64,000 bases of DNA from Mesorhizobium huakuii (GCF_014189455.1 NZ_CP050296.1:372001-436000), one strand, 5' to 3'. Positions 1-9,220 are shown, counted from the stretch's first letter. The notes: a model not told the origin generated them from the sequence alone. Translations and numbers: made by a program.

Positions 1-384
1 CCGCTGCGAGCCGAACACCTGTAAGAGCCGCTCTTCCTCGAGGCCGGAATAGTGCGTGTTGCCGAGCTGGATGCGGAACGGGCTGTCCGACAGGCTGTCA
101 TAGATGCCGCGCACCACCTCGGCGAAGACATTGTTGGTGAGCGAAGGCACCAGCACGCCGAACACCTCGGCACGCGCCGAGGCCAGCGCCCGCGCATTGG
201 GGTCCGGCACATAGCCGAGCTCATCGACGGCGGCCTGGATCTGGCGGCGCAAATCCTGGCTGACGCGCTCCGGCTCGCGCAGCGCGCGCGAGACAGTGAT
301 GGCGCCGACGCCGGCCTTGCGCGCGACGTCCGCTATGGTCGGGCGGCCGCCGCCCCGGCGCGAGCGCGGCTTGATCAAGGCCAC
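1..384 (-). CDS. LacI-family transcriptional regulator, N-terminal part (runs off left end)
   Basis: Reading leftwards from a GTG at 384 the frame gives a LacI-type DNA-binding domain: helix-turn-helix with TIADVARKAGVG and ITVSRALREPERVS, then the hinge LGYVPDPNARALAS and the start of a periplasmic-binding-protein-like effector domain (VFGVLVPSLTNNVFAEV). About 128 residues are visible and the C-terminus lies outside the window. The start is uncertain: GTG 384 sits right behind an AGGGG, and a TTG two codons later is also possible. Members of this family repress sugar-use genes in response to a sugar or sugar acid. Its target cannot be told from here; the MFS gene behind it on the same strand is one candidate. 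Confidence 0.85.
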   Translation of the reverse strand, partial: MALIKPRSRRGGGRPTIADVARKAGVGAITVSRALREPERVSQDLRRQIQAAVDELGYVPDPNARALASARAEVFGVLVPSLTNNVFAEVVRGIYDSLSDSPFRIQLGNTHYSGLEEERLLQVFGSQR

Positions 385-516
385 CGCCCCTGCGCGTGGC
401 CGCCGAAGCGCGTCGGCAATACGATTATCTGAGCTTTCGCCATCTCACCGGCCCGTTGCCGCACCCCATGGCCTCTGGGGTCGCGCAGTGCCTGCCTATT
501 GTCAAGCCGAGGTGTC

Positions 517-1746
517 TCAGGCTGCCACGACGGCCCGGTGCCTTGCCTTCCACATGAACAGCCCGACAGCCAGTATGTTCAGCAAATTCCACGCGATACC
601 GTTGAGGAAGGCAGCGGCATAGGAACCGGTCAGGTCGTAGATCCAGCCCGACATCCAGCCACCTATCGCCATGCCGAAGATCGTTGCCATCATGACGATG
701 CCGATGCGCTGGCCGGCTTCCTTGGCGGGCAGATACTCGCGCACGATGATCGCGTAGCAAGGCACGATGCCGCCTTGCGACAGGCCGAAGACCAGCGACA
801 CGACATAGAGCGAGGCGAGCCCGTCAAACGGGATGTAAAACAGCACCGACAGGCATTGCAGCACCGAGCCGATGACCAGGGTTTTCGCGCCGCCGATGCG
901 ATCAGCGATGAAGCCCGAGGCAAGCCGGCTGACGACACCCGCCGCCATCATGATCGACAGCATGTCGGCGCCATGCGCCATGCCGTAGCCCAGATCCATG
1001 CAATAGGCGACGATGTGCACCTGCGGCATCGACATCGCCACGCAGCAGCCGAGCCCGGCGATGACCAGCAGCACCTGTAACGCCGCCGGCGACATGGGAA
1101 TAGGCTGCACCGACCGGCTTCCCGGCGAGCCGGCGGCCGCGGCCTCCGGCGCGCCGCGCCGCAACATCAACACCAGCGGCACCATGGTGACCAGGCAGAA
1201 GATGCCGATCGCGGCATAGGTGAAGCGCCAGCCTTCCGCCTTGATCAGCGTCGGCATGATGGTCGGCCAGAGCGCCCCGGCGAGGTAATTGCCGGCGGCC
1301 GCCGCCGTGACGGCGACGCCGCGCCGGCGGTTGAACCAGTGCGAGATGTCGGCGATCAGCGGCCCGAAGATCACCGACGTGCCGACACCGATCAGCACCC
1401 CCTGGGCAAGGGTGAATTGCAGGATCGAGGTCGACAACGCGGCAAGCAGCAGGCCCGCCGAGAGCGCCACCGAGGAGATCAGCGCCGGGATCCAATAGCC
1501 CATGCGATCGATGGCGCGGCCGACCAGAACATTGCCGGCGGCGAAGCCTACCATGGTCGCCGTGTAAGGCATGGATGCCGCGGCGCGGTCGACGCCGAAT
1601 TCCGCCTGCACGGCGGGCAGCACCACGACGACGGCCCACATGCCGACCGCCCCGATCGTCGCCAGCACCATCGAGATGGCGAGCCGCGTCCAGGCATAGG
1701 AGCTGTCGATGCCGGAGCTCGGCCGGCTCAAATCGGGTCGGGTCAA
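517..1746 (-). CDS. MFS transporter
   Basis: A polytopic inner-membrane protein with about 12 hydrophobic segments. The first half carries a major-facilitator loop motif GRAIDRMGYW and the second half its counterpart SGFIADRIGG. The size is usual for MFS carriers (about 410 aa). I chose the TTG at 1746 because AGGA lies 8 bases upstream; an ATG at 1806 without a ribosome-binding site would add 20 basic residues. The gene follows the GntR gene at 1933-2709 and the epimerase on the same strand, so it may import the substrate of that pathway. The substrate is unknown; the overall look is of a monocarboxylate/sugar-acid type carrier. Confidence 0.85.
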   Translation of the reverse strand: MTRPDLSRPSSGIDSSYAWTRLAISMVLATIGAVGMWAVVVVLPAVQAEFGVDRAAASMPYTATMVGFAAGNVLVGRAIDRMGYWIPALISSVALSAGLLLAALSTSILQFTLAQGVLIGVGTSVIFGPLIADISHWFNRRRGVAVTAAAAGNYLAGALWPTIMPTLIKAEGWRFTYAAIGIFCLVTMVPLVLMLRRGAPEAAAAGSPGSRSVQPIPMSPAALQVLLVIAGLGCCVAMSMPQVHIVAYCMDLGYGMAHGADMLSIMMAAGVVSRLASGFIADRIGGAKTLVIGSVLQCLSVLFYIPFDGLASLYVVSLVFGLSQGGIVPCYAIIVREYLPAKEAGQRIGIVMMATIFGMAIGGWMSGWIYDLTGSYAAAFLNGIAWNLLNILAVGLFMWKARHRAVVAA

Positions 1747-1932
1747 AGGCGTTTTCCTGTCGGCGGCTACGAAAACCGGCCGCCGTTTGCGCCAATATCG
1801 GCGCATTCTGAGCGCGCAGCAACGCCACAGCCGGCAAATCCGTGGCTCCAGACCCGAAGTATGTGCAATGACCTTCCGCCGGGATTTGCGCGCCAATAGC
1901 CAGAGCAATCGTGCTGCTGGCTGATCAGCTGT

Positions 1933-2709
1933 CTAGCGCGACTTGATCACGTGGTCGGTGTTGGCCAGCAATTTCCGCACCGCGGCGCGCGCGGCGTCCG
2001 GGCGCTGCAGCCGGATGTTCTTCTCGATCGCCTCATGCAGCTTCTGCGCATGATTGAGGTCGTCGACCGCCCGCGTCGTAAAGGCGAACAGGTGGTCGAA
2101 AGCGGATTCGATCAGCACGCCGAGCGGCACCAGAAGATCGTTGCCGGAGGCCCGCAGGATGGCGAGGTGGAAGCGCGTGTCGGCGCGCGTGCGCTCCTGC
2201 AGGCTGGCCGCCTCCCCCATCTCGCGGCAAGCCTGGCTGATCTCGGCCATCTGCTCGTCGGTCCGCCGCAGGGCGGCGAAGGCGGTCGCTTCCGGTTCGA
2301 TGATGTGGCGGAACTCCTGCACCGTCTTCAGGAACACCTCGCGGTCGGGCGACGTCGCGTACCAGGCGAGCACGTCGCGGTCGAGCAGGTTCCAGCGCTC
2401 CTTTGGCTCGACCCAGCTGCCGATCTTGGGACGTGAAGCCAAAAGGCTCTTGGCCATCAGCATCTTGATTGCTTCGCGCACCGCCGAGCGGCTGACGCTG
2501 AAGGTTTCCGACCATTTCGCCTCATTGGGCAGGATGGTGCCGGGCGGATAGTCGCCGCGCACGATCCGCAGGCCAATTTCGCTGGCCAGCGAGGTGTGCA
2601 CGCTGGCGCCGGGAATGCGTGCGGCGTCGGGTCGACGAACGCCAGCCTGGCGCTCGCCGGATGCCGGCTTCTTCGGCGGTTTTTCCTTGTTCGGCTTTGC
2701 GTCCCGCAT
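1933..2709 (-). CDS. GntR-family regulator, FadR/FCD subfamily (copy 1)
   Basis: A winged-helix GntR domain (about residues 39-98, with GDYPPGTILPNEAKW and VSRSAVREAIKMLMAKSLL) is followed by an all-helical FCD ligand domain containing the metal-site-like DTRFHLAILRASGN. The start at 2709 matches the start of its paralogue at 4847-5629; an in-frame start 20 codons upstream lacks similarity. The two copies are alike along their whole length, differing mainly in the first 35 residues. It lies 102 bp behind the epimerase in the same direction. FadR-type proteins bind TNGTNNNACNA, and such sites occur at 3745-3755 and in the 7.05-7.10 kb promoter region, so it probably controls both transcription units. 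Confidence 0.92.
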   Translation of the reverse strand: MRDAKPNKEKPPKKPASGERQAGVRRPDAARIPGASVHTSLASEIGLRIVRGDYPPGTILPNEAKWSETFSVSRSAVREAIKMLMAKSLLASRPKIGSWVEPKERWNLLDRDVLAWYATSPDREVFLKTVQEFRHIIEPEATAFAALRRTDEQMAEISQACREMGEAASLQERTRADTRFHLAILRASGNDLLVPLGVLIESAFDHLFAFTTRAVDDLNHAQKLHEAIEKNIRLQRPDAARAAVRKLLANTDHVIKSR

Positions 2710-2811
2710 ACGCTTCAGAAAGGCCGGTTTGCGGAAGCTGTCAAGCACCACGGGGCGGTTGGGCCGCAAAGCGCGCCGCTATGCACAAGCCAGCCTCATT
2801 TAGCCGCTTGC

Positions 2812-3708
2812 TCAGGCGGTTTTTACATATTTGCGCCAGCTGTGCTCCGGGCGGAAGCCGAGCATGTCGCGCGCCTTGCGGTTCGACAGCAGCGTCTCGT
2901 ATTCGCCGAGTTCGGCCTTGACCGGCACGTTGGGATAAAACCGCTTCAGGAGTTCGGCCGTCGGCAGGTCGGACGAGGTGTCGTCATTGGCGGCGTTGAA
3001 CACCTGGTAGCCGAGCCCATCCTTTTCAACGGCGCGCAGCGTGATCTGGCCGAGGTCGCGCGCGTCGACATAGCTCCAGGCGATGCGCTTGCGGAAACCG
3101 GGATCGGCGAACCATTTCGGAAACAGCGAATACTCATGCGGCTCGATGACATTGCCGATGCGAAGCGCGTAGATGTCGGTGCCGTTGCGTTGCGCGAAGG
3201 CGCGCGCGGTCTTCTCGTTGACGATCTTCGACAGCGCATAGCTGTCCATCGGGTCGACGTCATACTCCTCGTCGAGCGGGAAATATTTGGGGTCGCGCGG
3301 TTCGTTGGCGAACACCAGTCCGTAGGTCGTCTCGCTCGAGGCGACGATCACCTTGGGGATGCCGAGCTTCACCGCGGCCTCGATAACGTTGTAGGTGCCC
3401 ATCGCATTGATGCGGAACACCTCATTGTCAGGCGTGATCATGATGCGCGGGATGGCGGCGAAATGCACCACCGCATCCACCGGCTGCGGGCGCAGCGACG
3501 GATCGAACTCATGCAGGCCCATATAGCTTGACAGCGCGTTGAACACCTGCCCGCTGTCGGTGATGTCGGTGATCAGCGTGCGCACCTTGGGATTGTCGAG
3601 CGGCTTGGTGTCGATGTTGAGCACCTGGCAGCCCTGCTCGACAAGATATTGCACGACGTGACGCCCAGCCTTGCCGCTGCCGCCGGTGAACATGATCCGC
3701 TTCGTCAT
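2812..3708 (-). CDS. NAD-dependent epimerase/dehydratase (extended SDR)
   Basis: A Rossmann-fold extended short-chain dehydrogenase of 298 aa. The nucleotide-binding motif TGGSGKAG lies at residues 8-15, an acidic residue in NID at 31-33 favours NAD, and the catalytic pair is Tyr157 and Lys161 in SYALSK, with Ser124/125 upstream. The start at 3708 has GGAG six bases before it; an upstream in-frame start is less well placed. The divergent partner is a 3-hydroxyisobutyrate-type dehydrogenase, and a GntR regulator follows. SDRs of this type include uronate and erythronate dehydrogenases, so oxidation or epimerisation of a sugar acid is a reasonable inference, but the substrate is not visible in the sequence. 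Confidence 0.88.
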   Translation of the reverse strand: MTKRIMFTGGSGKAGRHVVQYLVEQGCQVLNIDTKPLDNPKVRTLITDITDSGQVFNALSSYMGLHEFDPSLRPQPVDAVVHFAAIPRIMITPDNEVFRINAMGTYNVIEAAVKLGIPKVIVASSETTYGLVFANEPRDPKYFPLDEEYDVDPMDSYALSKIVNEKTARAFAQRNGTDIYALRIGNVIEPHEYSLFPKWFADPGFRKRIAWSYVDARDLGQITLRAVEKDGLGYQVFNAANDDTSSDLPTAELLKRFYPNVPVKAELGEYETLLSNRKARDMLGFRPEHSWRKYVKTA

Positions 3709-3742
3709 TCTGGTCTCCACAACAGGCTCTGGAATAACCGTC

Positions 3743-3757
3743 TATTGTCAGACAATA
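3743..3757. promoter_or_regulatory. Perfect 15-bp palindrome, candidate FadR-type GntR operator
   Basis: TATTGTCAGACAATA is a perfect inverted repeat. Its core TTGTCAGACAA (3745-3755) fits the FadR-subfamily consensus TNGTNNNACNA. It lies 35 bp before the epimerase start and 70 bp before the divergent dehydrogenase, between two genes for FadR-type regulators. Confidence 0.7.
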
Positions 3758-3826
3758 TTGCTTTCTGCAACCGCATATGGCTAAAACGCCAGTGCAATTA
3801 TCGATAATCCGGGATAGGACGACGAC

Positions 3827-4765
3827 ATGAACACCACCACCGCGCGCGAAAAGATCGGCTTCATCGGCCTTGGCCTGATGGGGCATGGCATCGCCAAGAA
3901 TATCGTCGACAAGGGCTATCCGCTGACATTCCTTGGCCGCAAGAACCGCAAACCCGCGGAGGATCTCCTTGGCCGCGGCGCCAAGGAGGCCGCCACCTCG
4001 CGCGATGTCGCGGCAGCGTCCGACATCGTCTTCATCTGCGTCACCGGCTCGCGCGAAGTGGAGGCGATCATTCGTGGCCCCGGCGGCCTCAAGGAAGGCT
4101 TGAAAAAAGGCTCGGTCGTCGTCGACTGCTCGACCTCGGATCCGGTCTCGACCGTGGCGCTTGCGGCCGAACTCAAGGCGCTGGGCATCGACTATGTCGA
4201 CGCGCCGCTGAGCCGTACGCCGAAGGAGGCCTGGGAAGGCACGCTCGACGCCATGGTCGGCGCGCCAGACGCCCTCTTCGCCAGGGTCAAGCCGGTGATC
4301 GAAACGTGGGCCGGCCGCATCGTCCATATCGGCGACACCGGCGACGGCCACCGCATGAAACTGCTCAACAATTTCATCTCGCTCGGCTACGCCGCTATCT
4401 ATTCCGAGGCCTTGGCTTTGGCCGAAAAGGTCGGCATCTCGCCGCCGCGTTTCGACAGTGTCATCCGCAACGGCCGCATGGATTGCGGCTTCTACCAGAC
4501 CTTCATGCGCTGGACGCTGGAAGGCGACCGCGACGCCCATAAATTCACCATCGCCAACGCTTTCAAGGACTTGACCTATCTGGAATCCATGGCGGGTGCC
4601 GCCGGCATCGCCAACCCGCTCGGCAACGCCACCAAGAATTCCTTCGCCGGCGCCCATGCCACCGGTCCGGCCGAGCAGTTCGTACCGATGCTGGCAACGC
4701 ATATCGCCAAGGTTAACGGCGTCGACCTGATGCCGACCAAGGATGGCAAGAAGCAGACGATTTAA
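3827..4765 (+). CDS. NAD(P)-dependent oxidoreductase, 3-hydroxyisobutyrate dehydrogenase family
   Basis: A beta-hydroxyacid dehydrogenase of 312 aa. The N-terminal dinucleotide-binding motif GFIGLGLMG is at residues 11-19, the conserved substrate loop VDCSTSDP at about 99-106, and the catalytic Lys is K178 in GHRMKLLNN. The C-terminal helical domain is complete. An AGGA lies before the ATG at 3827. Family members oxidise 3-hydroxyisobutyrate, tartronate semialdehyde, L-threonate and similar acids. The divergent SDR and the two GntR genes suggest a sugar-acid pathway; L-threonate/erythronate dehydrogenases combine these two families, but no DUF1537 kinase is nearby, so that assignment stays open. 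Confidence 0.9.
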   Translation: MNTTTAREKIGFIGLGLMGHGIAKNIVDKGYPLTFLGRKNRKPAEDLLGRGAKEAATSRDVAAASDIVFICVTGSREVEAIIRGPGGLKEGLKKGSVVVDCSTSDPVSTVALAAELKALGIDYVDAPLSRTPKEAWEGTLDAMVGAPDALFARVKPVIETWAGRIVHIGDTGDGHRMKLLNNFISLGYAAIYSEALALAEKVGISPPRFDSVIRNGRMDCGFYQTFMRWTLEGDRDAHKFTIANAFKDLTYLESMAGAAGIANPLGNATKNSFAGAHATGPAEQFVPMLATHIAKVNGVDLMPTKDGKKQTI

Positions 4766-4846
4766 GGCTCAAACTCTTTGTTTTGACGCAATTCCCAAGA
4801 GAAGCGTTTCACACTTCTCCTGGAATTGCTCTGGCGGCCGGACGGC

Positions 4847-5629
4847 TTACCGCCGCCGGCTTCCGATCCCCTCATCGGTATCGGCGAGCAGCTTGTGCAC
4901 GGCGTTGCGCGCGGCCGCCGGCCTTTGCAGGCGGATGTTCTTCTCGATCGCCTCGTGCAGCTTCTGCGCCCGGTTCTGGTCGCCGACCTGGCGTGTCGTG
5001 AAGACGAAGAGATGGTCGAGTGCCGACTCGATCAGCACGCCGAGCGGCACCAAAAGGTCGTTGCCCGAGGCCCGCAGGATGGCGAGGTGAAAGCGGGTGT
5101 CGGCGCGGATGCGTTCCGGCAGGTTCGCCGCCTCGCCCATCTCGCGGCAGGCGAGGCTGATCTCGGCCATCTGCTCGTCGCTGCGCCGCATGGCGGCAAA
5201 GGCGGAGGCTTCCGGTTCGATGATGTGGCGGAATTCCTGCACGGTGCGCAGGAAGGCTTCGCGGTCGGGCGCGGTCGCGTACCAGGCCAGCACGTCGCGG
5301 TCGAGCAGGTTCCAGCGCTCCTTCGGCTCGACCCAGCTGCCGATCTTGGGGCGTGACGCCAAAAGGCTCTTGGCCATCAGCATCTTCATCGCCTCGCGCA
5401 CCGCCGAGCGGCTGACATTGAAGGTTTCGGCCCATTTGGCCTCGTTGGGCAGGATGCTGCCGGGCGGATAGTCGCCGCGCACGATCCGCAGACCAATCTC
5501 GCTGGCGAGCGAAGCATGAACGCTGGATCCGGGAAAGTGTACCGCATCCGCCCTGCGCACTACCCCCGGATCGCGGTTGGCTTGCGCCTTGGCCCGGCTG
5601 GCTTGTTTCTTTGCCTTCTCGTCCGGCAT
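4847..5629 (-). CDS. GntR-family regulator, FadR/FCD subfamily (copy 2)
   Basis: This is the paralogue of the regulator at 1933-2709, 260 aa, with the same winged helix (GDYPPGSILPNEAKW, VSRSAVREAMKMLMAKSLL) and FCD domain (DTRFHLAILRASGNDLLVP). The helix-turn-helix recognition segments are almost identical, so both proteins should read the same operator. It is convergent with the 3-hydroxyisobutyrate-type dehydrogenase (80 bp gap) and sits upstream of the sugar-binding protein gene on the same strand side. Differences lie in the N-terminal tail and scattered FCD positions, consistent with two regulators that answer different effectors through shared sites. Confidence 0.92.
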   Translation of the reverse strand: MPDEKAKKQASRAKAQANRDPGVVRRADAVHFPGSSVHASLASEIGLRIVRGDYPPGSILPNEAKWAETFNVSRSAVREAMKMLMAKSLLASRPKIGSWVEPKERWNLLDRDVLAWYATAPDREAFLRTVQEFRHIIEPEASAFAAMRRSDEQMAEISLACREMGEAANLPERIRADTRFHLAILRASGNDLLVPLGVLIESALDHLFVFTTRQVGDQNRAQKLHEAIEKNIRLQRPAAARNAVHKLLADTDEGIGSRRR

Positions 5630-5776
5630 TCACGTTCCAGTAGGTCGGCCGTCCGTCACCCGGATTGATCCGGAGCTGCACGGCGCCGATCCCGTTGCCG
5701 AAATCCAACCACGGACGCGTCAAGGCCGGAGCCTGTTGCCCCTCGCCACAGCGTCTTGTCCAGGAATTCAAAGGGA

Positions 5777-5802
5777 CGGGGCGCCCGCTGCCGAGCGCCC
5801 CG
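5777..5802 (-). terminator. Hairpin terminator after the sugar-binding protein gene
   Basis: An 8-bp GC stem (CGGGGCGC pairing with GCGCCCCG) begins 13 bp past the stop at 5815 and, on the minus strand, is followed by GTCCCTTTG. The T-tract is short, so it may also act by stabilising the mRNA 3' end. Confidence 0.55.
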
Positions 5803-5814
5803 AAATCATCAAGC

Positions 5815-6804
5815 TTACTTCTGGATGCAGGTGTCGACCGTGTCCTTGGTGCATTCGTCGAGGCCGGTGAACACCGGATCGGCGACCTTGGTACCCTTGA
5901 TGAGATCGATCATCACAGAAGGCGCCTTGTAGCCCATTTCGAAGGGCCGCTGGCCAACCAGCGCGGTGACAAGGCCATCCTTGGCGATCGCCACTTCGTC
6001 GCCGATCGTGTCGGCGGCGCCGATGACGAAGTCGTTCTTGGCTATCCGGTCCTTGAGCGGCCCGAACAGATCGCGATAGGGCTGCGGCGCGCCGAACAGC
6101 GGCCAGCCGCCCATGATGCCGAAGGCATCGAGCTTGGGATTGGCGGCGAGGATGTCGGTCATCGCCTGCACGCCCTTGGCACCGTCATCATTGGTGAACA
6201 CCGGACAGCCGGCAACTTCCGTCCAGCCGCCTTCGCCGGCAAGTGCAGCGAGGCCTTCCTTGCCCGACAGTGCGTCGCGCATGCCCTGGGCACGGCGCAG
6301 GATGTTGTCGGCTGCGGGATTGCCCTCGATGGTGCAGATCGTGCCGCCATTCGGCTTGCCCTTCTTGATATACTCGCCGATCTTGTGACCCATCAGATAG
6401 TTGTCGGTGCCGAGATAGGTTTTGCGAAGTGCTGCATCTTCCTTGCTGAGGTCGGCGTCGACGGTCATGATCGGGATCGTCGGATTGGCGGTCTTGATCG
6501 TCTGCGCGATCAGCGGCGCGTTGGACGGTGAAATCGCCATCGCCACCGTGTCGGCCTTGCTCAGCATATCCTGGACGATCTGTGCCTCGCCGGCCTCGTC
6601 GGAAGTCGACGCCGGACCGGTGTAGAAGCACTCATATTCCGAGCTGGCGTTTTCCTTGTTCCATTTCTCGCAGCCCTGATGGATGGCTTCGAAGAATGGA
6701 TTGTCGAGACCTTTCACCACGATGACGAGCTGCTTCTTGGCCAAAGCCGGCCCGGCGCCCAGCGCCATGGCGGCGACGGCGGCGAGCAATACTGTTTTCC
6801 TCAT
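5815..6804 (-). CDS. Sugar ABC transporter substrate-binding protein (CUT2 type)
   Basis: A periplasmic type-1 binding protein of 329 aa. The ATG at 6804 follows GGGAGGACTGAC, and the first 24 residues form a clean Sec signal peptide ending ...GAGPALA/KK. The mature part begins with KKQLVIVVKGLDNPFFEAI, typical of the RbsB/FrcB family, with four cysteines that could form two disulphides (QGCEKW, YECFYTG, GTICTIEG, VAGCPVF). It is divergent from the matching ATPase and permease genes at 7246-9043. The ligand is unknown; ribose, fructose, xylose or an aldonate are typical for the family. Confidence 0.92.
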   Translation of the reverse strand: MRKTVLLAAVAAMALGAGPALAKKQLVIVVKGLDNPFFEAIHQGCEKWNKENASSEYECFYTGPASTSDEAGEAQIVQDMLSKADTVAMAISPSNAPLIAQTIKTANPTIPIMTVDADLSKEDAALRKTYLGTDNYLMGHKIGEYIKKGKPNGGTICTIEGNPAADNILRRAQGMRDALSGKEGLAALAGEGGWTEVAGCPVFTNDDGAKGVQAMTDILAANPKLDAFGIMGGWPLFGAPQPYRDLFGPLKDRIAKNDFVIGAADTIGDEVAIAKDGLVTALVGQRPFEMGYKAPSVMIDLIKGTKVADPVFTGLDECTKDTVDTCIQK

Positions 6805-7245
6805 GTCAGTCCTCCCTTGGAAACAGACGGGCACGGCGTGCCCGCCACACAAATCGACCTGATGCGAAATGGCAGAGCCAACGCTCGTGCCGCCAGGCAT
6901 GGCCGATAAGCATTTTCAGATGCGACCGGACCGGCAACGAGCCGGAACGGCCGATGACCTCCCGCCGGTCCCGCTGCAACGACGGCTTGGGACCAGGTAT
7001 CTTTCTCCGACCATCAACTAATAACGGCGCGGCGCCAACGTCAATTGCTATTTGTCCTACAAAACGGATTTTTCGGAACCGCATGTCACTATTCGTCTGA
7101 CAAATAGCCTATTTCGACAATTGACGCATGCGCGAGCATTCGCGTAAATGCCGCTCAACGTTGCTTCCGGGAGGAATGGGGAGCACGATATTAGAGCTGC
7201 GACCTGGAACAGGCAGGCAGCAAGGCATGGGGAGGCTATAGGCTG
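6805..7245. promoter_or_regulatory. Divergent promoter region of the CUT2 transporter with two FadR-type sites
   Basis: This 440-bp gap separates the binding-protein gene from the ATPase gene and holds no credible coding frame. TTGTCCTACAA (7052-7062) and TCGTCTGACAA (7093-7103) both fit TNGTNNNACNA. They also form a larger dyad: CTATTTGTC at 7048-7056 pairs with GACAAATAG at 7099-7107, flanked by CAATTG at 7042-7047 and 7118-7123. A sigma-70-like TTGACG at 7121-7126 with TAAATG 18 bp later could serve the ATPase side; TTGACG on the other strand at 7044-7039 could serve the binding protein. The sites therefore abut both -35 elements. Confidence 0.6.
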
Positions 7246-7989
7246 GTGGCGGTTCTCGAACTCACCAATATCTCGAAGCATTTTGGCGCCATCCAGGCGG
7301 TCAACGACGTGTCGCTGTCGATCGAACCCGGCCAGGTCGTCGGCCTGATGGGCGACAATGGCGCGGGCAAGTCGACGCTGGTCAAGATGATCGCCGGTAA
7401 TTTCCACGCGAGCCATGGCACCATGCGCATGGATGGCAAGGAATTGATCCTGAACAAGCCGTCGGAAGCCCGCCAGCACGGCATCGAGATCGTCCACCAG
7501 GATCTTGCGCTCTGCAACAATCTGACGGCCGCCGCCAATGTCTATCTCGGCCGCGAGCTGCGGCGCGGCGTCGGCCCGTTCCGCATCCTCGACTATGCCG
7601 CGATGTACAAGCGCGCCGGCCAGCTCTTTGCCGAATTGAAATCCGAGACCCGCCCGCGCGATCTCGTCAAGCAGATGTCGGGCGGCCAGCGCCAGGCGGT
7701 TGCGATCGCGCGGACTATGCTGTCGCAGGCCAAGATCGTGCTGATGGACGAACCGACGGCGGCGATCTCGGTCAGGCAGGTCGCCGAAGTGCTCAACCTG
7801 ATCCGCCATCTGCGCGACCAGGGCATCGCGGTTGTGCTGATCAGCCACCGCATGCCCGACGTGTTCGACGTCGCCGACCGCGTCATCGTCATGCGGCGCG
7901 GACGCAAGGTCGCCGACAAGGCAATCGCCTCGAGCTCGCCCGAGGAAGTCACCGGGCTCATCACTGGCGCCATCGAGCAGGTCTCGTAA
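7246..7989 (+). CDS. Sugar ABC transporter ATP-binding protein, single-domain CUT2 type
   Basis: A single nucleotide-binding domain of 247 aa with Walker A GDNGAGKST (residues 36-44), Q-loop VHQD, signature MSGGQRQ, Walker B VLMDEPT and switch histidine ISHR. It begins at a GTG with GGGGAGG about 10 bases upstream. Most CUT2 systems (RbsA, XylG) use one 500-aa protein with two such domains; half-size versions such as FrcA of Sinorhizobium must dimerise. Only 55 bp separate it from the permease. It energises uptake of the sugar bound by the product of 5815-6804. Confidence 0.93.
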   Translation: MAVLELTNISKHFGAIQAVNDVSLSIEPGQVVGLMGDNGAGKSTLVKMIAGNFHASHGTMRMDGKELILNKPSEARQHGIEIVHQDLALCNNLTAAANVYLGRELRRGVGPFRILDYAAMYKRAGQLFAELKSETRPRDLVKQMSGGQRQAVAIARTMLSQAKIVLMDEPTAAISVRQVAEVLNLIRHLRDQGIAVVLISHRMPDVFDVADRVIVMRRGRKVADKAIASSSPEEVTGLITGAIEQVS

Positions 7990-8044
7990 GCGCGGCTAAT
8001 TTCACCAGGCTGGCGCGTATCGCAGCCGGCAGGAAAGGTCGATA

Positions 8045-9043
8045 ATGGCAGTCACCCTTGACCAGACGATCGCACAGAAGCAGCACAGTTTCCTGTCGCG
8101 GCTGTTCTCCACCCAGACCTTCTGGGTGGTGATAGCCGTCATCCTCGCCTGCATTTTCCTGTCGTTCGCCACCGACGCCTTCGCAACGTCGAAGAACCTC
8201 TACAACATCACCCGCAACATCACCTTTGTTGCCATCATCGCGCTCGGCATGACCTTCGTCATCATCACCGGCGGCATCGACCTGTCGGTCGGCTCGGTTC
8301 TGTGCCTGTCGTCCATGGTGCTGGCCGTTACCATGCATGCCGGCTACTCGATCGAAATCGGCATCCTGGCCTCGATCGCCACCGCGCTCGCCATCGGCGC
8401 CTTCAACGGCGTTCTGATCGCCTATCTCGGCTTCCCGCCCTTCGTGGTGACGCTAGGCATGCTGTCGATTGCCCGCAGCCTGGCCATGGTCGCCTCCAAC
8501 AACACGGTCGTCTTCCAGTTCGGGCCGGATCACGACAAGTTGCTGGCGCTCGGCGGCGGCGCCTGGGTGTTCGGTATCGCCAATCCCGTGCTCTACATGA
8601 TCCTGCTGGCGCTGATCACCGGCTTCATCCTGCGCTGGACCAAATTCGGCCGGCACATCTTCGCCATTGGCGGCAATGAGCACGCCGCCACCCTGACCGG
8701 TGTTCCGGTGAAGCAGATCAAGGTCGCCGTCTACATGATCTCGGCGCTGTCGGCCGGCATTGCCGGCATCATCCAGACCGGCTGGCTGGGCGCCGTCACC
8801 ACCAATCTCGGCACGGGCATGGAGCTGCAGGTCATCGCCGCCACCGTCATCGGCGGCGCGAATCTCGCCGGCGGCGTCGGCACCGCCTTCGGCGCCATTG
8901 TCGGCGCGGCCCTCATCGAGGTGATCCGCAACAGCCTTGGCCTGCTTGGCATCAACGCCTTCTGGCAGGGCGTGTTCATCGGCGGCGCCATCCTGCTGGC
9001 GGTGCTGTTCGATCGCATTCGCAATTTCAGGCGCAGCGACTGA
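8045..9043 (+). CDS. Sugar ABC transporter permease (RbsC/AraH type)
   Basis: A polytopic membrane protein of 332 aa. It carries the CUT2 permease hallmark GMTFVIITGGIDLSVGS near residue 70, the cytoplasmic loop with GRHIFAIGGNEHAATLTGV that contacts the ATPase, and the late motif IGGANLAGGVGTAFG. About ten transmembrane segments are visible. It is the only permease of this transporter, so it presumably works as a homodimer with the half-size ATPase encoded just before it. Confidence 0.94.
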   Translation: MAVTLDQTIAQKQHSFLSRLFSTQTFWVVIAVILACIFLSFATDAFATSKNLYNITRNITFVAIIALGMTFVIITGGIDLSVGSVLCLSSMVLAVTMHAGYSIEIGILASIATALAIGAFNGVLIAYLGFPPFVVTLGMLSIARSLAMVASNNTVVFQFGPDHDKLLALGGGAWVFGIANPVLYMILLALITGFILRWTKFGRHIFAIGGNEHAATLTGVPVKQIKVAVYMISALSAGIAGIIQTGWLGAVTTNLGTGMELQVIAATVIGGANLAGGVGTAFGAIVGAALIEVIRNSLGLLGINAFWQGVFIGGAILLAVLFDRIRNFRRSD

Positions 9044-9220
9044 TCGGGTTTGCACCGAAGCGCTATTCGTTCCGGTGCCTATCGCTCAGTCTGAAAATCG
9101 GCAGAAGCGGTCCGCCATGGCTACCGGCCAACAGCCGATGTCTTGACGGAAACTGGAAACCGGCCGCACAATCCTCGATGCAGGCGAAGGGAGGCCAGTC
9201 GTCTGCGGGAGGATATACCC

